DNA from: Pseudomonas sp. MTM4
Lineage (GTDB): Bacteria; Pseudomonadota; Gammaproteobacteria; Pseudomonadales; Pseudomonadaceae
Reading direction: 5' to 3'
Assembly (NCBI RefSeq): GCF_019355055.1
Contig: NZ_CP048411.1
Span: forward strand, 62,001-126,000
DNA: 64,000 nt
Shown here: positions 37,472 through 47,836 of the stretch, one piece after another
How positions within the stretch are numbered: the first letter of the stretch is position 1
Layout of the letters: every line of letters starts with the position of its first letter
The notes under the pieces: generated by a model
What the model was told of the DNA's origin: nothing
The model's input: the letters and a program-made list of their open reading frames with translations, nothing else
Database searches by the model: none
Program-made: the position numbers and the translations under genes

Positions 37472-38554
37472 ATGTCGAAAAAGATTCTGGTATTGCCCGG
37501 CGATGGTATCGGCCCGGAAATCATGGCCGAGGCGGTCAAGGTGCTGCAGTTGGCGAACGATAAGTTTCAGCTGGGTTTCGAGTTGAGTTATGACGAGCTG
37601 GGTGGCGCTGCCATTGATAAGTACGGCGTACCGCTGGCCGATGAAACCCTGGGGCGCGCGCGTGCCGCCGACGCCATTCTGCTCGGCGCCGTCGGCGGTC
37701 CCAAGTGGGACAAGATTGAGCCGGCCATCCGCCCGGAGCGCGGGCTGCTGAAAATCCGTTCGCAGCTGGGCCTGTTCGGCAACCTGCGTCCGGCGCTGCT
37801 GTATCCGCAACTGGCTGAAGCGTCCAGCCTCAAGCCGGAGATCGTTGCTGGTCTGGATATCCTCATCGTGCGCGAGCTGACCGGCGGCATCTATTTCGGC
37901 CAGCCGCGCGAAAGCAAAGTGTTGGAGAACGGCGAGCGCATGGCCTACGACACGCTGCCTTACAGCGAGAGCGAAATTCGCCGTATCGCCAAGGTCGGTT
38001 TCGACATGGCCATGGTCCGCAACAAGAAGCTCTGCTCGGTGGACAAGGCTAACGTGCTGGCCTCCAGCCAGTTGTGGCGAGTCGTGGTCGAGGAGGTCGC
38101 CAAGGACTACCCCGAGGTCGAACTGTCGCACATGTACGTCGACAACGCGGCCATGCAACTGGTCCGCGCGCCCAAGCAGTTCGACGTAATCGTTACGGAC
38201 AACATGTTCGGCGACATTCTGTCGGATGAGGCTTCCATGCTCACTGGCTCCATCGGCATGCTGCCGTCGGCGTCGCTGGATGCCAGCAACAAGGGCATGT
38301 ACGAGCCTTGCCATGGCTCGGCGCCGGACATCGCCGGCAAGGGCATCGCCAACCCGCTGGCGACCATCCTTTCGGTATCGATGATGCTGCGCTACAGCTT
38401 TAATCAGGTGGTGGCGGCCGATGCCATCGAGCGAGCGGTCAGCGACGTGCTCGACCAAGGCCTGCGCACCGGCGACATCTGGTCCGAGGGCTGTAGCAAG
38501 GTCGGCACCCAGGCGATGGGCGATGCGGTAGTCGCGGCGCTCGCGAAGTTGTAA
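37472..38554 (+). CDS. leuB: 3-Isopropylmalate dehydrogenase
   Basis: The 360-residue enzyme oxidises and decarboxylates 3-isopropylmalate with NAD+ in leucine synthesis. It shows the start [14 protein letters not shown], the substrate-binding [29 protein letters not shown] and the C-terminal [18 protein letters not shown]. The ATG at 37472 is chosen by AAGGA spacing over the ATG two codons earlier. Unlike leuC and leuD it is separated by a 75-base gap. asd follows 53 bases after. Confidence 0.97.
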   Translation: MSKKILVLPGDGIGPEIMAEAVKVLQLANDKFQLGFELSYDELGGAAIDKYGVPLADETLGRARAADAILLGAVGGPKWDKIEPAIRPERGLLKIRSQLGLFGNLRPALLYPQLAEASSLKPEIVAGLDILIVRELTGGIYFGQPRESKVLENGERMAYDTLPYSESEIRRIAKVGFDMAMVRNKKLCSVDKANVLASSQLWRVVVEEVAKDYPEVELSHMYVDNAAMQLVRAPKQFDVIVTDNMFGDILSDEASMLTGSIGMLPSASLDASNKGMYEPCHGSAPDIAGKGIANPLATILSVSMMLRYSFNQVVAADAIERAVSDVLDQGLRTGDIWSEGCSKVGTQAMGDAVVAALAKL

Positions 38555-38607
38555 TCTCTTGGCCCGTCTTCAAGCGGGTGGGCCACTTTATATATAGGTG
38601 TAGTTCG

Positions 38608-39720
38608 ATGAAACGTGTAGGTCTGATCGGTTGGCGCGGCATGGTCGGCTCCGTGCTCATGCAGCGGATGCTGGAAGAGCGGGACTTCGACCTGATCGAG
38701 CCGGTGTTCTTTACCACTTCCAATGTAGGCGGTCAGGGGCCTTCGATCGGCAAGGACATCGCGCCGCTCAAGGATGCCTACAGCATCGATGAGCTGAAAA
38801 GCCTCGACGTGATCCTGACCTGTCAGGGTGGCGACTACACCAACGAAGTATTCCCCAAGCTGCGCGAAGCCGGCTGGAATGGGTACTGGATCGACGCTGC
38901 GTCCGCCCTGCGCATGCAGGACGATGCGGTCATCGTGCTGGACCCGGTCAACCGCAAGGTGATCGACCAGCAGCTCGATGCCGGCACTCGCAACTATATT
39001 GGTGGCAACTGCACTGTCAGCCTAATGCTGATGGGGCTCGGCGGCCTGTTCGAGAACGGTCTGGTCGAGTGGATGAGCGCCATGACCTACCAGGCGGCAT
39101 CCGGCGCCGGTGCGCAGAACATGCGCGAACTGATCAAGCAGATGGGCACCATCAATGCTGCGGTTGCCGATGAACTTGCCGATCCGGCCAGCGCTATTCT
39201 GGAGATCGACCGCAAGGTCGCAGAGTGCCAGCGTTCCGAATCCTTCCCGGTAGATAACTTCGGCGTGCCGCTGGCGGGCAGCCTGATCCCGTACATCGAC
39301 AAGGAGCTGCCCAACGGGCAGAGCCGTGAAGAGTGGAAGGCGCAGGCTGAAACCAACAAGATCCTCGGTCGCTTCAAGAGTCCGATTCCGGTCGATGGCA
39401 TCTGCGTGCGCGTCGGCGCCATGCGCTGCCATAGCCAGGCGCTGACCATCAAGCTGAACAAGGATGTGCCGATCTCGGACATCGAGGGCATGATTAGCCA
39501 ACACAACCCCTGGGTGAAGCTGGTTCCGAATCATCGGGACGCCAGCATGCAGGAGCTCAGTCCGACCTCGGTGACCGGCACGTTGAACGTACCTGTCGGT
39601 CGTTTACGCAAGCTGAACATGGGTTCCCATTACCTGGGCGCCTTTACCGTGGGCGACCAGCTTCTCTGGGGCGCCGCGGAACCCTTGCGGCGGATGTTGC
39701 GCATCCTTCTGGAGCGCTAA
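38608..39720 (+). CDS. asd: Aspartate-semialdehyde dehydrogenase
   Basis: The 370-residue NADPH enzyme converts aspartyl phosphate to aspartate semialdehyde, the step after LysC. It starts [20 protein letters not shown]. The catalytic cysteine is residue 135 in GGNCTVSLM, and the histidine lies in the [17 protein letters not shown] region. Length matches the gram-negative type. The gene is downstream of leuB and ends with a terminator. A second Asd paralogue, which I recall next to this one in P. aeruginosa, is not present here. Confidence 0.97.
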   Translation: MKRVGLIGWRGMVGSVLMQRMLEERDFDLIEPVFFTTSNVGGQGPSIGKDIAPLKDAYSIDELKSLDVILTCQGGDYTNEVFPKLREAGWNGYWIDAASALRMQDDAVIVLDPVNRKVIDQQLDAGTRNYIGGNCTVSLMLMGLGGLFENGLVEWMSAMTYQAASGAGAQNMRELIKQMGTINAAVADELADPASAILEIDRKVAECQRSESFPVDNFGVPLAGSLIPYIDKELPNGQSREEWKAQAETNKILGRFKSPIPVDGICVRVGAMRCHSQALTIKLNKDVPISDIEGMISQHNPWVKLVPNHRDASMQELSPTSVTGTLNVPVGRLRKLNMGSHYLGAFTVGDQLLWGAAEPLRRMLRILLER

Positions 39721-39743
39721 ACCGCAAGGACGGAAACACCCGA

Positions 39744-39775
39744 AGCGCCTCGGCACAGCCGCGGCGCTTTTTTTA
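39744..39775 (+). terminator. Intrinsic terminator after asd
   Basis: A stem AGCGCC-T-CGGC / GCCG-C-GGCGCT with one mismatch is followed by seven T. It ends the leuB-asd transcript. Confidence 0.9.
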
Positions 39776-40337
39776 TCCGGTCGAAGCTGTCTAGCTGAGC
39801 GCTCTGCAGCGAAGGCTCTGCACAGCGCGTTCGTCGGATCTAGGCTTAACCTCGCAGCGGGACGATCTGCTTCGGCTACAGTGACGCCCTTTGGAACGGC
39901 TCACCATGTGTGGGTATCGACGCGGTTAAGGGCTGTGTTTTTCGTTTCCATATTTAGGTGACGGGACGATAGATATTGCTTCAATAATTACACGGCTAGG
40001 GTTTCGCATTGTTTCGTTGAGCGCCTTGTTCGCAATGAAGTACAAGGGTTACCGGTTCGCGAGCAGGCTGCAGCTTCGTTGAAGCAGGCGAACGCGAATT
40101 GTGGATTGTGTCTGATAACGTGGCAAAAGGCGTGGCGGGCAATGCCGTGCGGTCTGGTGAGTTATTGATAAAACACTATCTGTAAAAGATACTTACCGGC
40201 AATTCGAATAACTATTCTAGCTAGCTGCGCTGTTTAGGCTTATCGCTGACGGGGGGCCGCCATCTGGCGGGCACGGGCAGCGTCTATAAGACCCTTCTCG
40301 AAGATCCGAGAAAAGTTAAAAAACAAGGGATTACATA
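39776..40337 (+). promoter_or_regulatory. Long intergenic leader region of fimV
   Basis: About 560 bases separate the asd terminator from fimV, with no convincing gene. The last 250 bases are clearly richer in A and T than the neighbours, as expected of a promoter region. Two small hairpins are visible: GCTTC-GTT-GAAGC near 40072 and TTCTCG-AAGATC-CGAGAA at 40295-40312, just before the start. I could not assign a sigma factor. Confidence 0.45.
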
Positions 40338-43073
40338 ATGGTTCGGGTTCGCAATCTGGTGCTGGCAATCGCGGCTGCTACCGCGCTGACTTCCGAAATG
40401 GCGTACGCGCTGGGGCTGGGAGAGGTCACGCTGAAGTCGGCACTGAATCAACCGCTGGTGGCTGAAATCGAATTGTTGGATGCGAAAACACTGGCGCCGG
40501 GAGAAGTGGTCCCGGTTCTGGCATCTGCGGAAGATTTCAATCGGGCGGGTGTTGACCGGCAGTATTTCTTGACGGACCTGACCTTTACCCCGGTTTTGCG
40601 CCCTGATGGCAAGAGCGTTATCCGGGTCTCATCGACCAAGCCGGTTCGCGAACCTTACTTGAACTTCCTCATTGAGGTGCTCTGGCCCAACGGTCGGCTG
40701 CTGCGCGAATACACGCTCCTGCTGGACCCGCCGCTTTATTCGCCGGAAATTGCTGCTTCCGTCGCCCCTCAGTTGCCTATTGCAGCGCCAATCGTTCGGC
40801 CCGAGACGGCGCCGCGAGTCGCAACGCGGCCTGCACCAGCGCCTGCCGGCGCTTCCGCGCTGCAAGGTGAGCAATACAAAGTCACCCCCAATGACACGCT
40901 GTGGGAAGTTGCCGAGCGCGCCCGCCAAGGGGGCACCGTTCATCAGGCCATGCTGGCCATTCAAGACCTGAACCCTGACGCTTTCATCGCTGGCAACATC
41001 AACCGAATGAAGAATGGTCAGGTGCTTCGCCTACCGAATGCCGAGCAAATCGGTAGCCGGTCACAAGCCGAGGCGATTCAGCAAGTCGCGCAACAGAACG
41101 CAAGTTGGCGTCAGGCTGCCGTCTCTGGCGCAGCAGGCACACGCCAGCTAGATGCGACCCAGCGTGATTCAGTGGGAGCGGCACCATCGCGTAGCGAGCA
41201 GGGCGATAATCTGCGCTTGGTCGCACCGGAAGCCGGCGAAGCCACAGCCGGCAGTGATACTGGAAGCGGAGCCGATGCTCAGGCCTTGCGTGACAAGCTC
41301 GCGGTTTCCGAGGAAAGTCTTGATTCCAGTCGTCGCGAAAATCTGGATCTCAAGGACCGTCTCAACGATCTTCAGGGTCAACTCGACAAGCTGCAGCGCC
41401 TGATGCAGCTCAAGGACGACCAGTTAGCCAAACTACAGGCTCAACTGGCAGCGGGGGTCGAGCCGGGAGGCGATGCGACATCCGCACTGCCTTCGACTGG
41501 TGAAATTGATTCAAACGCTAACGTCGCGCCGGAAACGTCCGAAGCGGTAACAGAAACCAATGCCGAGCCCGAAGTTGCTGGTGCTGAGGTCGTAGCCCCA
41601 GCAGCGACCCAGGGAGAAGCAGCGGTAGATGCGGAGCCGGCTGCACAGGCGCCGGTCACACCGGCTCCGGCAGCATCGGCCCCAGCGGTACAAGAGCCTG
41701 AAGCTGATAGCTACGTCGACGAGCTGTTGGCCAATCCCATTCTCCTCGGCGCCTTGGGTGGCGGAGCCCTTTTGCTATTGCTGGTCGGGCTGATGGCGTT
41801 GTCACGCCGCAACGCTTTGAAGGAAGCTGAACTGCAGGAAAGCCTGCTTGCCGATAGTTCACCTGACACGTTCTACATGGCGCAGCAGGATCTCGATTCG
41901 TCCGCTGTGGAGTCGACCGTTAAAGACAGCGGCGAACATTCGGCTGACTCGCTCGCTGCCGCTACCAACGACCCTTTGGCCGAGGCCGATATCTACATCG
42001 CTTACGGACGTTTTAATCAGGCTGCCGACCTGCTGCAGAATGCATTGAACGATGAGCCGCAGCGCAGTGACCTGCGATTGAAGCTGATGGAAGTCTATGC
42101 CGAACTTGTTGATCGGGATGGTTTCGCTCGGCAAGAGGCGGAGCTCCGCGAAATCGGCGGCTCGTTGGACGCAATTGAACAAACGAAGCTCCGTTATCCG
42201 GCAATGGCTTCAGCAGCTGGCTTCGCTGCGGCAACCGCCGCGACAAGCACCAATGACTTCGAGAGCTTCAGCCTGGATGATCTCCAACTTGACGAACCGG
42301 CTTCGGCAACGACTGCTGAGCAGATGTCGGATGACGCCTTTGACCTGAGTCTGGACGATCTTGAGCTTGATGATGACCTGACTGAAACAGCCGTAGCCCC
42401 GTCTGGCGAGGCCTCAGGGGAGCTTGACGAGCTCAATTTCGATGACCTCAATCTTGACGCCGCTGCGCAGGAGCAGGCCGCTGACGATTTCGAATTTGAC
42501 CTGGACAAATCGTCCGAAGCGGATATGCAATCCCTTGAAGCCGAACTTGCCGGTTTCTCGCTCGATCTTGACGATCAGCCGAAAGCTTCTACTGCCGATG
42601 ACGATGTGCTGTTAGACCTCGACGAAGAACTGTCGAAGCCAGTAACGGGCGAGCCTGCTGCCGAGGAGTTTGATTTCCAGCTCGCCGATCAAGTCCAGTC
42701 TGCGGACATGCCGGATGAATTCGATCTGTCGGTCTCTGACGAGACCAGCGGCGGAGCGGTATCCGAAACGTATATCTCCGAGTTCGACGAGGCCGAAACT
42801 GAGTCTGAAGCCTTGTCGCGAGACATGGGCGAGCCGCTCGACCTATCGGAGCCGGAGGCCGCGCTTGAGGCCGAGTCAACCTCGGAGGGGCTTGACGATG
42901 ATTTCGATTTCTTCGCTGACACCGATGAAACCACCACCAAGCTGGACCTTGCCCGCGCCTATATCGATATGGGTGATGCCGAAGGCGCTCGCGATATCCT
43001 CGATGAGGTCATGAACGAGGGCAGCGATACCCAGCAGCAAGAGGCGCGAGAGATGCTCGCCAAACTAGCCTGA
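40338..43073 (+). CDS. fimV: Polar hub / pilus assembly protein FimV
   Basis: The 911-residue inner-membrane protein organises the pole and type IV pili (twitching) through peptidoglycan and cytoplasmic partners. The signal peptide (1-24) precedes a FimV N-terminal domain with LGLGEVTLKSALNQPLVAEIELLDA. A LysM peptidoglycan-binding domain (about 175-235, YKVTPNDTLWEVAER) is followed by a coiled coil (about 325-375), a single transmembrane helix (about 468-486), and a long acidic cytoplasmic region with repeated DDL motifs. The C-terminal TPR-type motif is TKLDLARAYIDMGDAEGARDILDEV. It overlaps nothing and is followed at two bases by truA. Confidence 0.95.
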   Translation: MVRVRNLVLAIAAATALTSEMAYALGLGEVTLKSALNQPLVAEIELLDAKTLAPGEVVPVLASAEDFNRAGVDRQYFLTDLTFTPVLRPDGKSVIRVSSTKPVREPYLNFLIEVLWPNGRLLREYTLLLDPPLYSPEIAASVAPQLPIAAPIVRPETAPRVATRPAPAPAGASALQGEQYKVTPNDTLWEVAERARQGGTVHQAMLAIQDLNPDAFIAGNINRMKNGQVLRLPNAEQIGSRSQAEAIQQVAQQNASWRQAAVSGAAGTRQLDATQRDSVGAAPSRSEQGDNLRLVAPEAGEATAGSDTGSGADAQALRDKLAVSEESLDSSRRENLDLKDRLNDLQGQLDKLQRLMQLKDDQLAKLQAQLAAGVEPGGDATSALPSTGEIDSNANVAPETSEAVTETNAEPEVAGAEVVAPAATQGEAAVDAEPAAQAPVTPAPAASAPAVQEPEADSYVDELLANPILLGALGGGALLLLLVGLMALSRRNALKEAELQESLLADSSPDTFYMAQQDLDSSAVESTVKDSGEHSADSLAAATNDPLAEADIYIAYGRFNQAADLLQNALNDEPQRSDLRLKLMEVYAELVDRDGFARQEAELREIGGSLDAIEQTKLRYPAMASAAGFAAATAATSTNDFESFSLDDLQLDEPASATTAEQMSDDAFDLSLDDLELDDDLTETAVAPSGEASGELDELNFDDLNLDAAAQEQAADDFEFDLDKSSEADMQSLEAELAGFSLDLDDQPKASTADDDVLLDLDEELSKPVTGEPAAEEFDFQLADQVQSADMPDEFDLSVSDETSGGAVSETYISEFDEAETESEALSRDMGEPLDLSEPEAALEAESTSEGLDDDFDFFADTDETTTKLDLARAYIDMGDAEGARDILDEVMNEGSDTQQQEAREMLAKLA

Positions 43074-43075
43074 CC

Positions 43076-43939
43076 ATGATCGAAGCAGTACCTGAAGCGG
43101 CAGCCCTAACGGCTGCCGCTGGCGTTTTCAGAATTGCCCTTGGTGTGGAATACAAGGGCTCCCGTTATCGTGGGTTTCAACGGCAACGCGATGGCGTGCC
43201 GTCAATTCAGCTCTCGCTGGAAAATGCCTTGAGTAAGGTGGCCGGCGGGCACCCGATAACGCTGAGTTGTGCCGGACGTACCGATGCGCTCGTTCATGCC
43301 TGCGCCCAGGTGGTGCATTTCGATACTCCAGTGACGCGCTCCATGCACGCCTGGGTAATGGGCGCGAACATGAATCTGCCAGGTGATATCAGTGTGACCT
43401 GGGCCAAAGAAATGCCCAAGAGCTTCGACGCGCGCTTCAGTGCCATGGCGCGTCGTTATCGCTACGTCATCTACAACGACCAGATTCGCCCGGCTCATCT
43501 TGCCGAAGAGGTGACTTGGAACCACCGGCCATTGGATATCACGCGTATGCGCGAAGCGGCCAAAGCATTCGTCGGAACCCACGACTTCAGTGCTTTCAGA
43601 GCGCGCCAGTGCCAGGCGAAATCACCGATCAAAACCATTCACCATCTGGAGCTACTCGAGTATGGCAGGCTGATCGTGATCGACGTGCGTGCCAATGCCT
43701 TTCTGCACCACATGGTGCGTAACTTCGCCGGTGTGTTGATGACCATCGGGACGGGCGAGCGCCCGGTCGAATGGGCGCGGGAAGTGCTGGAGTCGCGTGT
43801 AAGGCGAACGGGTGGTGTTACCGCGCATCCCTACGGCTTGTATCTCGTTCAGGTAGATTACCCCGAGCAGTTCGAATTACCTGAGCGCTATCTTGGGCCA
43901 CATTTCCTGTCAGGCCTGCCGGATGTGCGAGTCATCTGA
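43076..43939 (+). CDS. truA: tRNA pseudouridine synthase A
   Basis: The 287-residue enzyme makes pseudouridine at tRNA positions 38-40. The catalytic aspartate is residue 70 in the motif GRTDALVHA. The usual family motif is GRTDAGVHA, so the residue after alanine is leucine instead of glycine. Other conserved parts are ALGVEYKGSRYRGFQRQ, DFSAFRARQCQAKSP and FLHHMVRNFAGVLM. Start ATG at 43076 is only two bases after the fimV stop, so translation is probably coupled. Confidence 0.95.
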   Translation: MIEAVPEAAALTAAAGVFRIALGVEYKGSRYRGFQRQRDGVPSIQLSLENALSKVAGGHPITLSCAGRTDALVHACAQVVHFDTPVTRSMHAWVMGANMNLPGDISVTWAKEMPKSFDARFSAMARRYRYVIYNDQIRPAHLAEEVTWNHRPLDITRMREAAKAFVGTHDFSAFRARQCQAKSPIKTIHHLELLEYGRLIVIDVRANAFLHHMVRNFAGVLMTIGTGERPVEWAREVLESRVRRTGGVTAHPYGLYLVQVDYPEQFELPERYLGPHFLSGLPDVRVI

Positions 43940-44061
43940 CCTGATGCCAGCGGCCGGACAAGTGACGAGTCATCCTTCGGAAACGGAGGATAAAGTGATG
44001 CGGGTTGCAGCCTGTAGCGCTTTTGTTACCATCCGGGGTCTTTTATCGCAGGTGCCTGCCG

Positions 44062-44685
44062 TTGCCTATCGTTCGTAGCAAGATATGTGGAATCACCCGG
44101 GTTGAGGATGCGCTCGTCGCTGCCGAAGCCGGTGCGGATGCGATTGGCCTGGTGTTTTATGCGAAAAGCCCACGCGCGGTAAATATACAGCAGGCGCGGG
44201 CCATCGTTGCTGCTCTGCCGCCTTTCGTCACCACCGTAGGCTTGTTCGTCAACGCATCGCGTTGCGAAATTAATGAGACGCTGGATGCCGTGCCGCTGGA
44301 TGCTCTGCAATTTCATGGTGACGAAACGCCGGCTGACTGCGAAGGTTTTCATCGGCCGTGGTACAAGGCGCTCAGAGTCAAGGCGGGTGAGGATGTCCGT
44401 GTCCAGGCCGCACGCTACGATGGGGCTAGCGCAATTCTGCTCGATACCTTTGTTGCCGGTGTTCCTGGCGGGACGGGCGAGGCGTTCGATTGGTCACTGA
44501 TCCCTGCAAATCTGCCCAAGCCACTGATATTGGCTGGCGGGCTGACTTCGCAAAATGTTCGTCAGGCGCTGGCCGAGGTACGTCCGTTCGCCGTCGACGT
44601 GAGTGGGGGAGTAGAGCTGAGCAAGGGCGTCAAAGATGCGCAGAAAGTGCGGGACTTCGTTCGGTCAGTAAGATCTTCGATGTGA
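44062..44685 (+). CDS. trpF: Phosphoribosylanthranilate isomerase
   Basis: The 207-residue TIM-barrel enzyme performs the third step of tryptophan synthesis. It starts at a TTG (44062) eight bases after a GCAGGTG ribosome site. The protein then reads [36 protein letters not shown], matching pseudomonad TrpF. The frame is open upstream to 44005 but has no family match there. Catalytic motifs KICGIT, LVFY, LQFHGDE and [14 protein letters not shown] are present. As usual in pseudomonads it lies away from the other trp genes, next to truA and accD. Confidence 0.94.
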   Translation: MPIVRSKICGITRVEDALVAAEAGADAIGLVFYAKSPRAVNIQQARAIVAALPPFVTTVGLFVNASRCEINETLDAVPLDALQFHGDETPADCEGFHRPWYKALRVKAGEDVRVQAARYDGASAILLDTFVAGVPGGTGEAFDWSLIPANLPKPLILAGGLTSQNVRQALAEVRPFAVDVSGGVELSKGVKDAQKVRDFVRSVRSSM

Positions 44686-44779
44686 CGAGCGCGGGGGCAT
44701 TGCCGTCCAGTTACCATTCGCTGGTTTGGCGAATCCCGCCACTGTTACCGATCTGGTGCCAGACGGCGATCAGACTTCA

Positions 44780-44804
44780 GCGATAGCGATTCCTTGGCTA
44801 TCGC
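44780..44804 (+). repeat. Inverted repeat between trpF and accD
   Basis: GCGATAG, an 11-base loop and CTATCGC form a hairpin in the 224-base trpF-accD gap. There is no T-run. It could be a weak trpF terminator or part of the accD leader. Confidence 0.4.
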
Positions 44805-44909
44805 CTACGCGACGCAGTGAACTCCGAATGGAGACCGGTCGCAACGATGAATTTTTTCGGTGCGTGCAGTCGTTACGCGCGGGACTGACAAGCTGTGGAG
44901 AATAAAAGC

Positions 44910-45803
44910 ATGAGCAACTGGCTAGTAGACAAGCTGATCCCTTCGATCATGCGCTCGGAAACGCAGAAGAGCTCAGTACCCGAGGGCCTGTGGCACAAAT
45001 GTCCGTCCTGCGAGGCGGTGCTATATCGCCCCGAGCTGGAAAAAACGCTGGATGTCTGCCCGAAATGCCAGCATCACATGCGCATCGACGCACGTACGCG
45101 TCTGGATATCTTTCTCGACAAGGAGGAGCGCGAGGAGATCGGCGCCGACCTCGAGCCGGTCGACCGACTGAAGTTTCGCGACAGTAAGAAATACAAGGAT
45201 CGCCTGTCCGCGGCGCAGAAACAGACCGGCGAAAAGGATGCGCTGATCGCCATGCGGGGTACCTTAATGAACATGCCGGTCGTGGCCTGTGCCTTCGAGT
45301 TTTCCTTCATGGGCGGTTCCATGGGCGCGATCGTCGGGGAGCGCTTCGTTCAGGCGGCCAACGCCGCGCTTGAGCAGCGTTGTCCGCTGATCTGCTTCGC
45401 AGCTTCCGGCGGTGCTCGCATGCAGGAGGCGCTGATCTCGCTCATGCAGATGGCCAAGACCTCCGCAGTGCTGGCCCGCATGCGCGAAGAAGGATTGCCG
45501 TTCATTTCCGTACTTACCGATCCGGTTTACGGCGGCGTATCGGCAAGTTTGGCCATGCTGGGCGATGTCATCGTCGCCGAGCCCAAGGCCCTGATCGGTT
45601 TTGCCGGGCCGCGCGTGATCGAACAGACAGTGCGTGAAAAGCTGCCGGAAGGTTTTCAGCGCAGTGAGTTCCTGCTTGATCACGGTGCCATCGACCTGAT
45701 CGTTCCGCGATCCGAGCTGCGTACTCGCTTGTCGCGCCTTCTCGCTCAGCTGCAACATCTGCCTACCCCGGCGGAGCCTGCCTTGGTAACGGCCAGCGCA
45801 TGA
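44910..45803 (+). CDS. accD: Acetyl-CoA carboxylase carboxyltransferase beta subunit
   Basis: The 297-residue subunit pairs with AccA to transfer the carboxyl group from biotin to acetyl-CoA, starting fatty acid synthesis. A four-cysteine zinc finger is present (C31, C34, C50 and C53). Then comes the crotonase-like carboxyltransferase domain with [21 protein letters not shown] and [18 protein letters not shown]. The ATG at 44910 follows a GTG start five codons earlier and is the conserved one. It overlaps folC by four bases, indicating coupled expression. Confidence 0.97.
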   Translation: MSNWLVDKLIPSIMRSETQKSSVPEGLWHKCPSCEAVLYRPELEKTLDVCPKCQHHMRIDARTRLDIFLDKEEREEIGADLEPVDRLKFRDSKKYKDRLSAAQKQTGEKDALIAMRGTLMNMPVVACAFEFSFMGGSMGAIVGERFVQAANAALEQRCPLICFAASGGARMQEALISLMQMAKTSAVLARMREEGLPFISVLTDPVYGGVSASLAMLGDVIVAEPKALIGFAGPRVIEQTVREKLPEGFQRSEFLLDHGAIDLIVPRSELRTRLSRLLAQLQHLPTPAEPALVTASA

Positions 45804-47104
45804 GTCGGCGGAACCTGCAGGACTGGCTCGATTATCTTGAGCAGCTGCATCCCACCACCATCGATATGGGCCTTGATCGCTGCCGTGAGGTGGCGACAAA
45901 GCTCGGTCTCAAGCGCCCGGCTCCGCAGGTGGTTACCGTTACCGGCACCAATGGTAAGGGGTCGACCTGCGCTTTCATCGCCCAGATGCTCACAGGGCAG
46001 GGTAAGAAAGTGGGCGTCTACAGCTCGCCTCATCTATTGCGTTACAACGAGCGCGTTCGTCTCAATGGTACGGATGCCAGTGATGAGGCGTTGTGCGAAG
46101 CCTTCGAGGCAGTCGAGCAGGCACGAGGTTCTGTTTCACTGACCTATTTCGAAATGGGCACGCTCGCCGCTTTCTGGCTTTTCGGACGTGAGGCGCTGGA
46201 CGCCGTGGTGCTGGAAGTCGGGCTTGGCGGCCGTCTCGACGCGGTGAATCTGATCGATGCGGACGTGGCGGTCGTCACCAATATCGGACTGGACCATGCC
46301 GAATGGCTCGGTGATACGCGCGAAAGCGTAGCATTTGAAAAAGCCGGGATATTCCGCCCCGCAAAGCCTGCCGTATGTGGTGATCCCGCTCCGCCAGGCT
46401 CCATGCTGAAAAACGCGACTGAGGCGGCTGTGCCGTTGCTGGTCCGTGGGCGCGATTTCGATCTGGCGATGGAGGCGACCCGTTGGCACTGGCGTGGCCG
46501 AGACGGGACCGGCAACCCCCTAGAGCTGCGAAATCTGCCGATGCTGGCATTGCCACTGGAAAATGCAGCTGTGGCGTTGCAAGCGTTTGCATTGCTGCAG
46601 TCGTCCTGGCAGCCGGAGCGGCTGGTTGAGGCTCTGCTGAACACTCGTGTCACCGGCCGTCTGGACCGGCGGACGATCCGTTGGCGAGGACGTGACTTGT
46701 CGATACTGCTCGATGTCGGGCACAACCCGCACGCGGCTGGATATCTGGCCAGACACCTGCAGCGACAGCCGAAGCCTTGCCGTCGGCTGGCGGTATTCGG
46801 TCTGCTGGCTGACAAGAATCTGGCTGGCGTGATCGATGCGTTGCTACCTGTAGTCGATGTCTGGGCGGTCGCGCCGCTGGCTACGCCGCGCTCGCGCTCG
46901 GCAGCTGAGCTGAGTGCGGCATTGCTGGAACGCAATGCAAGCGTCACTATCTATCCGGGGATATCCCAGGCGCTCGAAGGTCAGTGCGATCTGGCTGTCG
47001 ATGGCGACGAGATATTGCTCTTCGGGTCTTTTTACTGTGTGGCCGATGCGCTGAGCTGGATCGATCGGCACGCAACCAGTGGAGAATATGGTCTTGGTAG
47101 ATAG
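45800..47104 (+). CDS. folC: Folylpolyglutamate / dihydrofolate synthase
   Basis: The 434-residue Mur-ligase-like enzyme makes dihydrofolate from dihydropteroate and then adds glutamates to folate. The P-loop is in [16 protein letters not shown] (about residues 48-63), and [15 protein letters not shown] and [13 protein letters not shown] follow. Start ATG overlaps the end of accD (ATGA). The gene ends inside the start of dedD. The order accD-folC-dedD-cvpA-purF is widely conserved in gammaproteobacteria. Confidence 0.96.
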   Translation: MSRRNLQDWLDYLEQLHPTTIDMGLDRCREVATKLGLKRPAPQVVTVTGTNGKGSTCAFIAQMLTGQGKKVGVYSSPHLLRYNERVRLNGTDASDEALCEAFEAVEQARGSVSLTYFEMGTLAAFWLFGREALDAVVLEVGLGGRLDAVNLIDADVAVVTNIGLDHAEWLGDTRESVAFEKAGIFRPAKPAVCGDPAPPGSMLKNATEAAVPLLVRGRDFDLAMEATRWHWRGRDGTGNPLELRNLPMLALPLENAAVALQAFALLQSSWQPERLVEALLNTRVTGRLDRRTIRWRGRDLSILLDVGHNPHAAGYLARHLQRQPKPCRRLAVFGLLADKNLAGVIDALLPVVDVWAVAPLATPRSRSAAELSAALLERNASVTIYPGISQALEGQCDLAVDGDEILLFGSFYCVADALSWIDRHATSGEYGLGR

Positions 47105-47714
47105 GGGATTGCTGCAGCGTATCGTTGGCGCCTTGGTGCTTCTGGCACTGGCGGTAATATTCGTTCCGATGCTGTTCAACCGCGAAGATGCCGGCCGGCA
47201 GATAGTCGTGGATGCGCCGGAAATGCCCGAAGCGCCGGCTGCGCCTGTGATCGAGGCGCAGCCTGTGGAGGTGCCTGAGCCCGAGGTCGAGCCTTTCCCG
47301 GAAGAGTTCGAAATCATCGAGGAGAATGCAGCTGCCCAGTCCGAGACGCCCGCGACTCCTATCAATCCGGCTCCAACCCCTGTCGAGTCAGCGCCCGCGC
47401 CAGCAGCACCTGAGTCGGCAACCGCCGAGACGCCGCCGACCGCTACAGAAGAGAAGCGATTGGACACGGCTAATTTGCCGATCAGCTGGTCGGTGCAGTT
47501 GGCCAGCCTGTCGAGTCGCGAGAATGCCGACAAGCTGCAGAAGACACTGCGTTCTCAGGGGTATAACGCTTATATACGTACCGCAGACGGGATGAACCGG
47601 GTCTTCGTCGGGCCGCTTGTCGAGCGAGCGGAAGCCAACCGCCTTCGTGATCAACTACAACGCCAGCAAAAGCTGAACGGGTTCGTAGTCCGTTTCAAGC
47701 CTGAACAGGGTTAA
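47088..47714 (+). CDS. dedD: DedD-like cell-division SPOR protein
   Basis: The 208-residue inner-membrane protein has an N-terminal transmembrane helix (about 8-28). A long Pro/Glu/Ala-rich periplasmic linker (about 40-130) leads to a SPOR domain (about 135-205, starting SWSVQLASLSSREN) that binds denuded septal peptidoglycan. The ATG at 47088 overlaps folC and follows GTGGAGAAT. Its SPOR domain is strikingly like the one at the end of GspD encoded 4 kb downstream. Confidence 0.94.
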   Translation: MVLVDRGLLQRIVGALVLLALAVIFVPMLFNREDAGRQIVVDAPEMPEAPAAPVIEAQPVEVPEPEVEPFPEEFEIIEENAAAQSETPATPINPAPTPVESAPAPAAPESATAETPPTATEEKRLDTANLPISWSVQLASLSSRENADKLQKTLRSQGYNAYIRTADGMNRVFVGPLVERAEANRLRDQLQRQQKLNGFVVRFKPEQG

Positions 47715-47757
47715 GCAAGGGGGCTCAGGCTTGTCGCTGGTCGTCCCGCCGCTCCGC

Positions 47758-47783
47758 GGGTAAGCATGATTGCCTGCTTACCC
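47758..47783 (+). repeat. Perfect inverted repeat before cvpA
   Basis: GGGTAAGCA / TGCTTACCC, nine perfect base pairs around an 8-base loop, lies between dedD and cvpA, about 54 bases before the cvpA start. A TAAAAT box follows it. In enterobacteria the cvpA-purF operon has an upstream PurR operator, but this sequence does not look like one, and pseudomonads generally lack PurR. Confidence 0.45.
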
Positions 47784-47836
47784 CTTCGCGGACGCTCTGC
47801 TAAAATGCGCCGCCTTTCTCCTTAGCAGGAAACCCT

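Noticed and set aside
40120..40150. TGGCGGGCAATGCC upstream of fimV as a sigma-54 promoter
   Set aside because: GG and GC are only eight bases apart, which is the wrong spacing.
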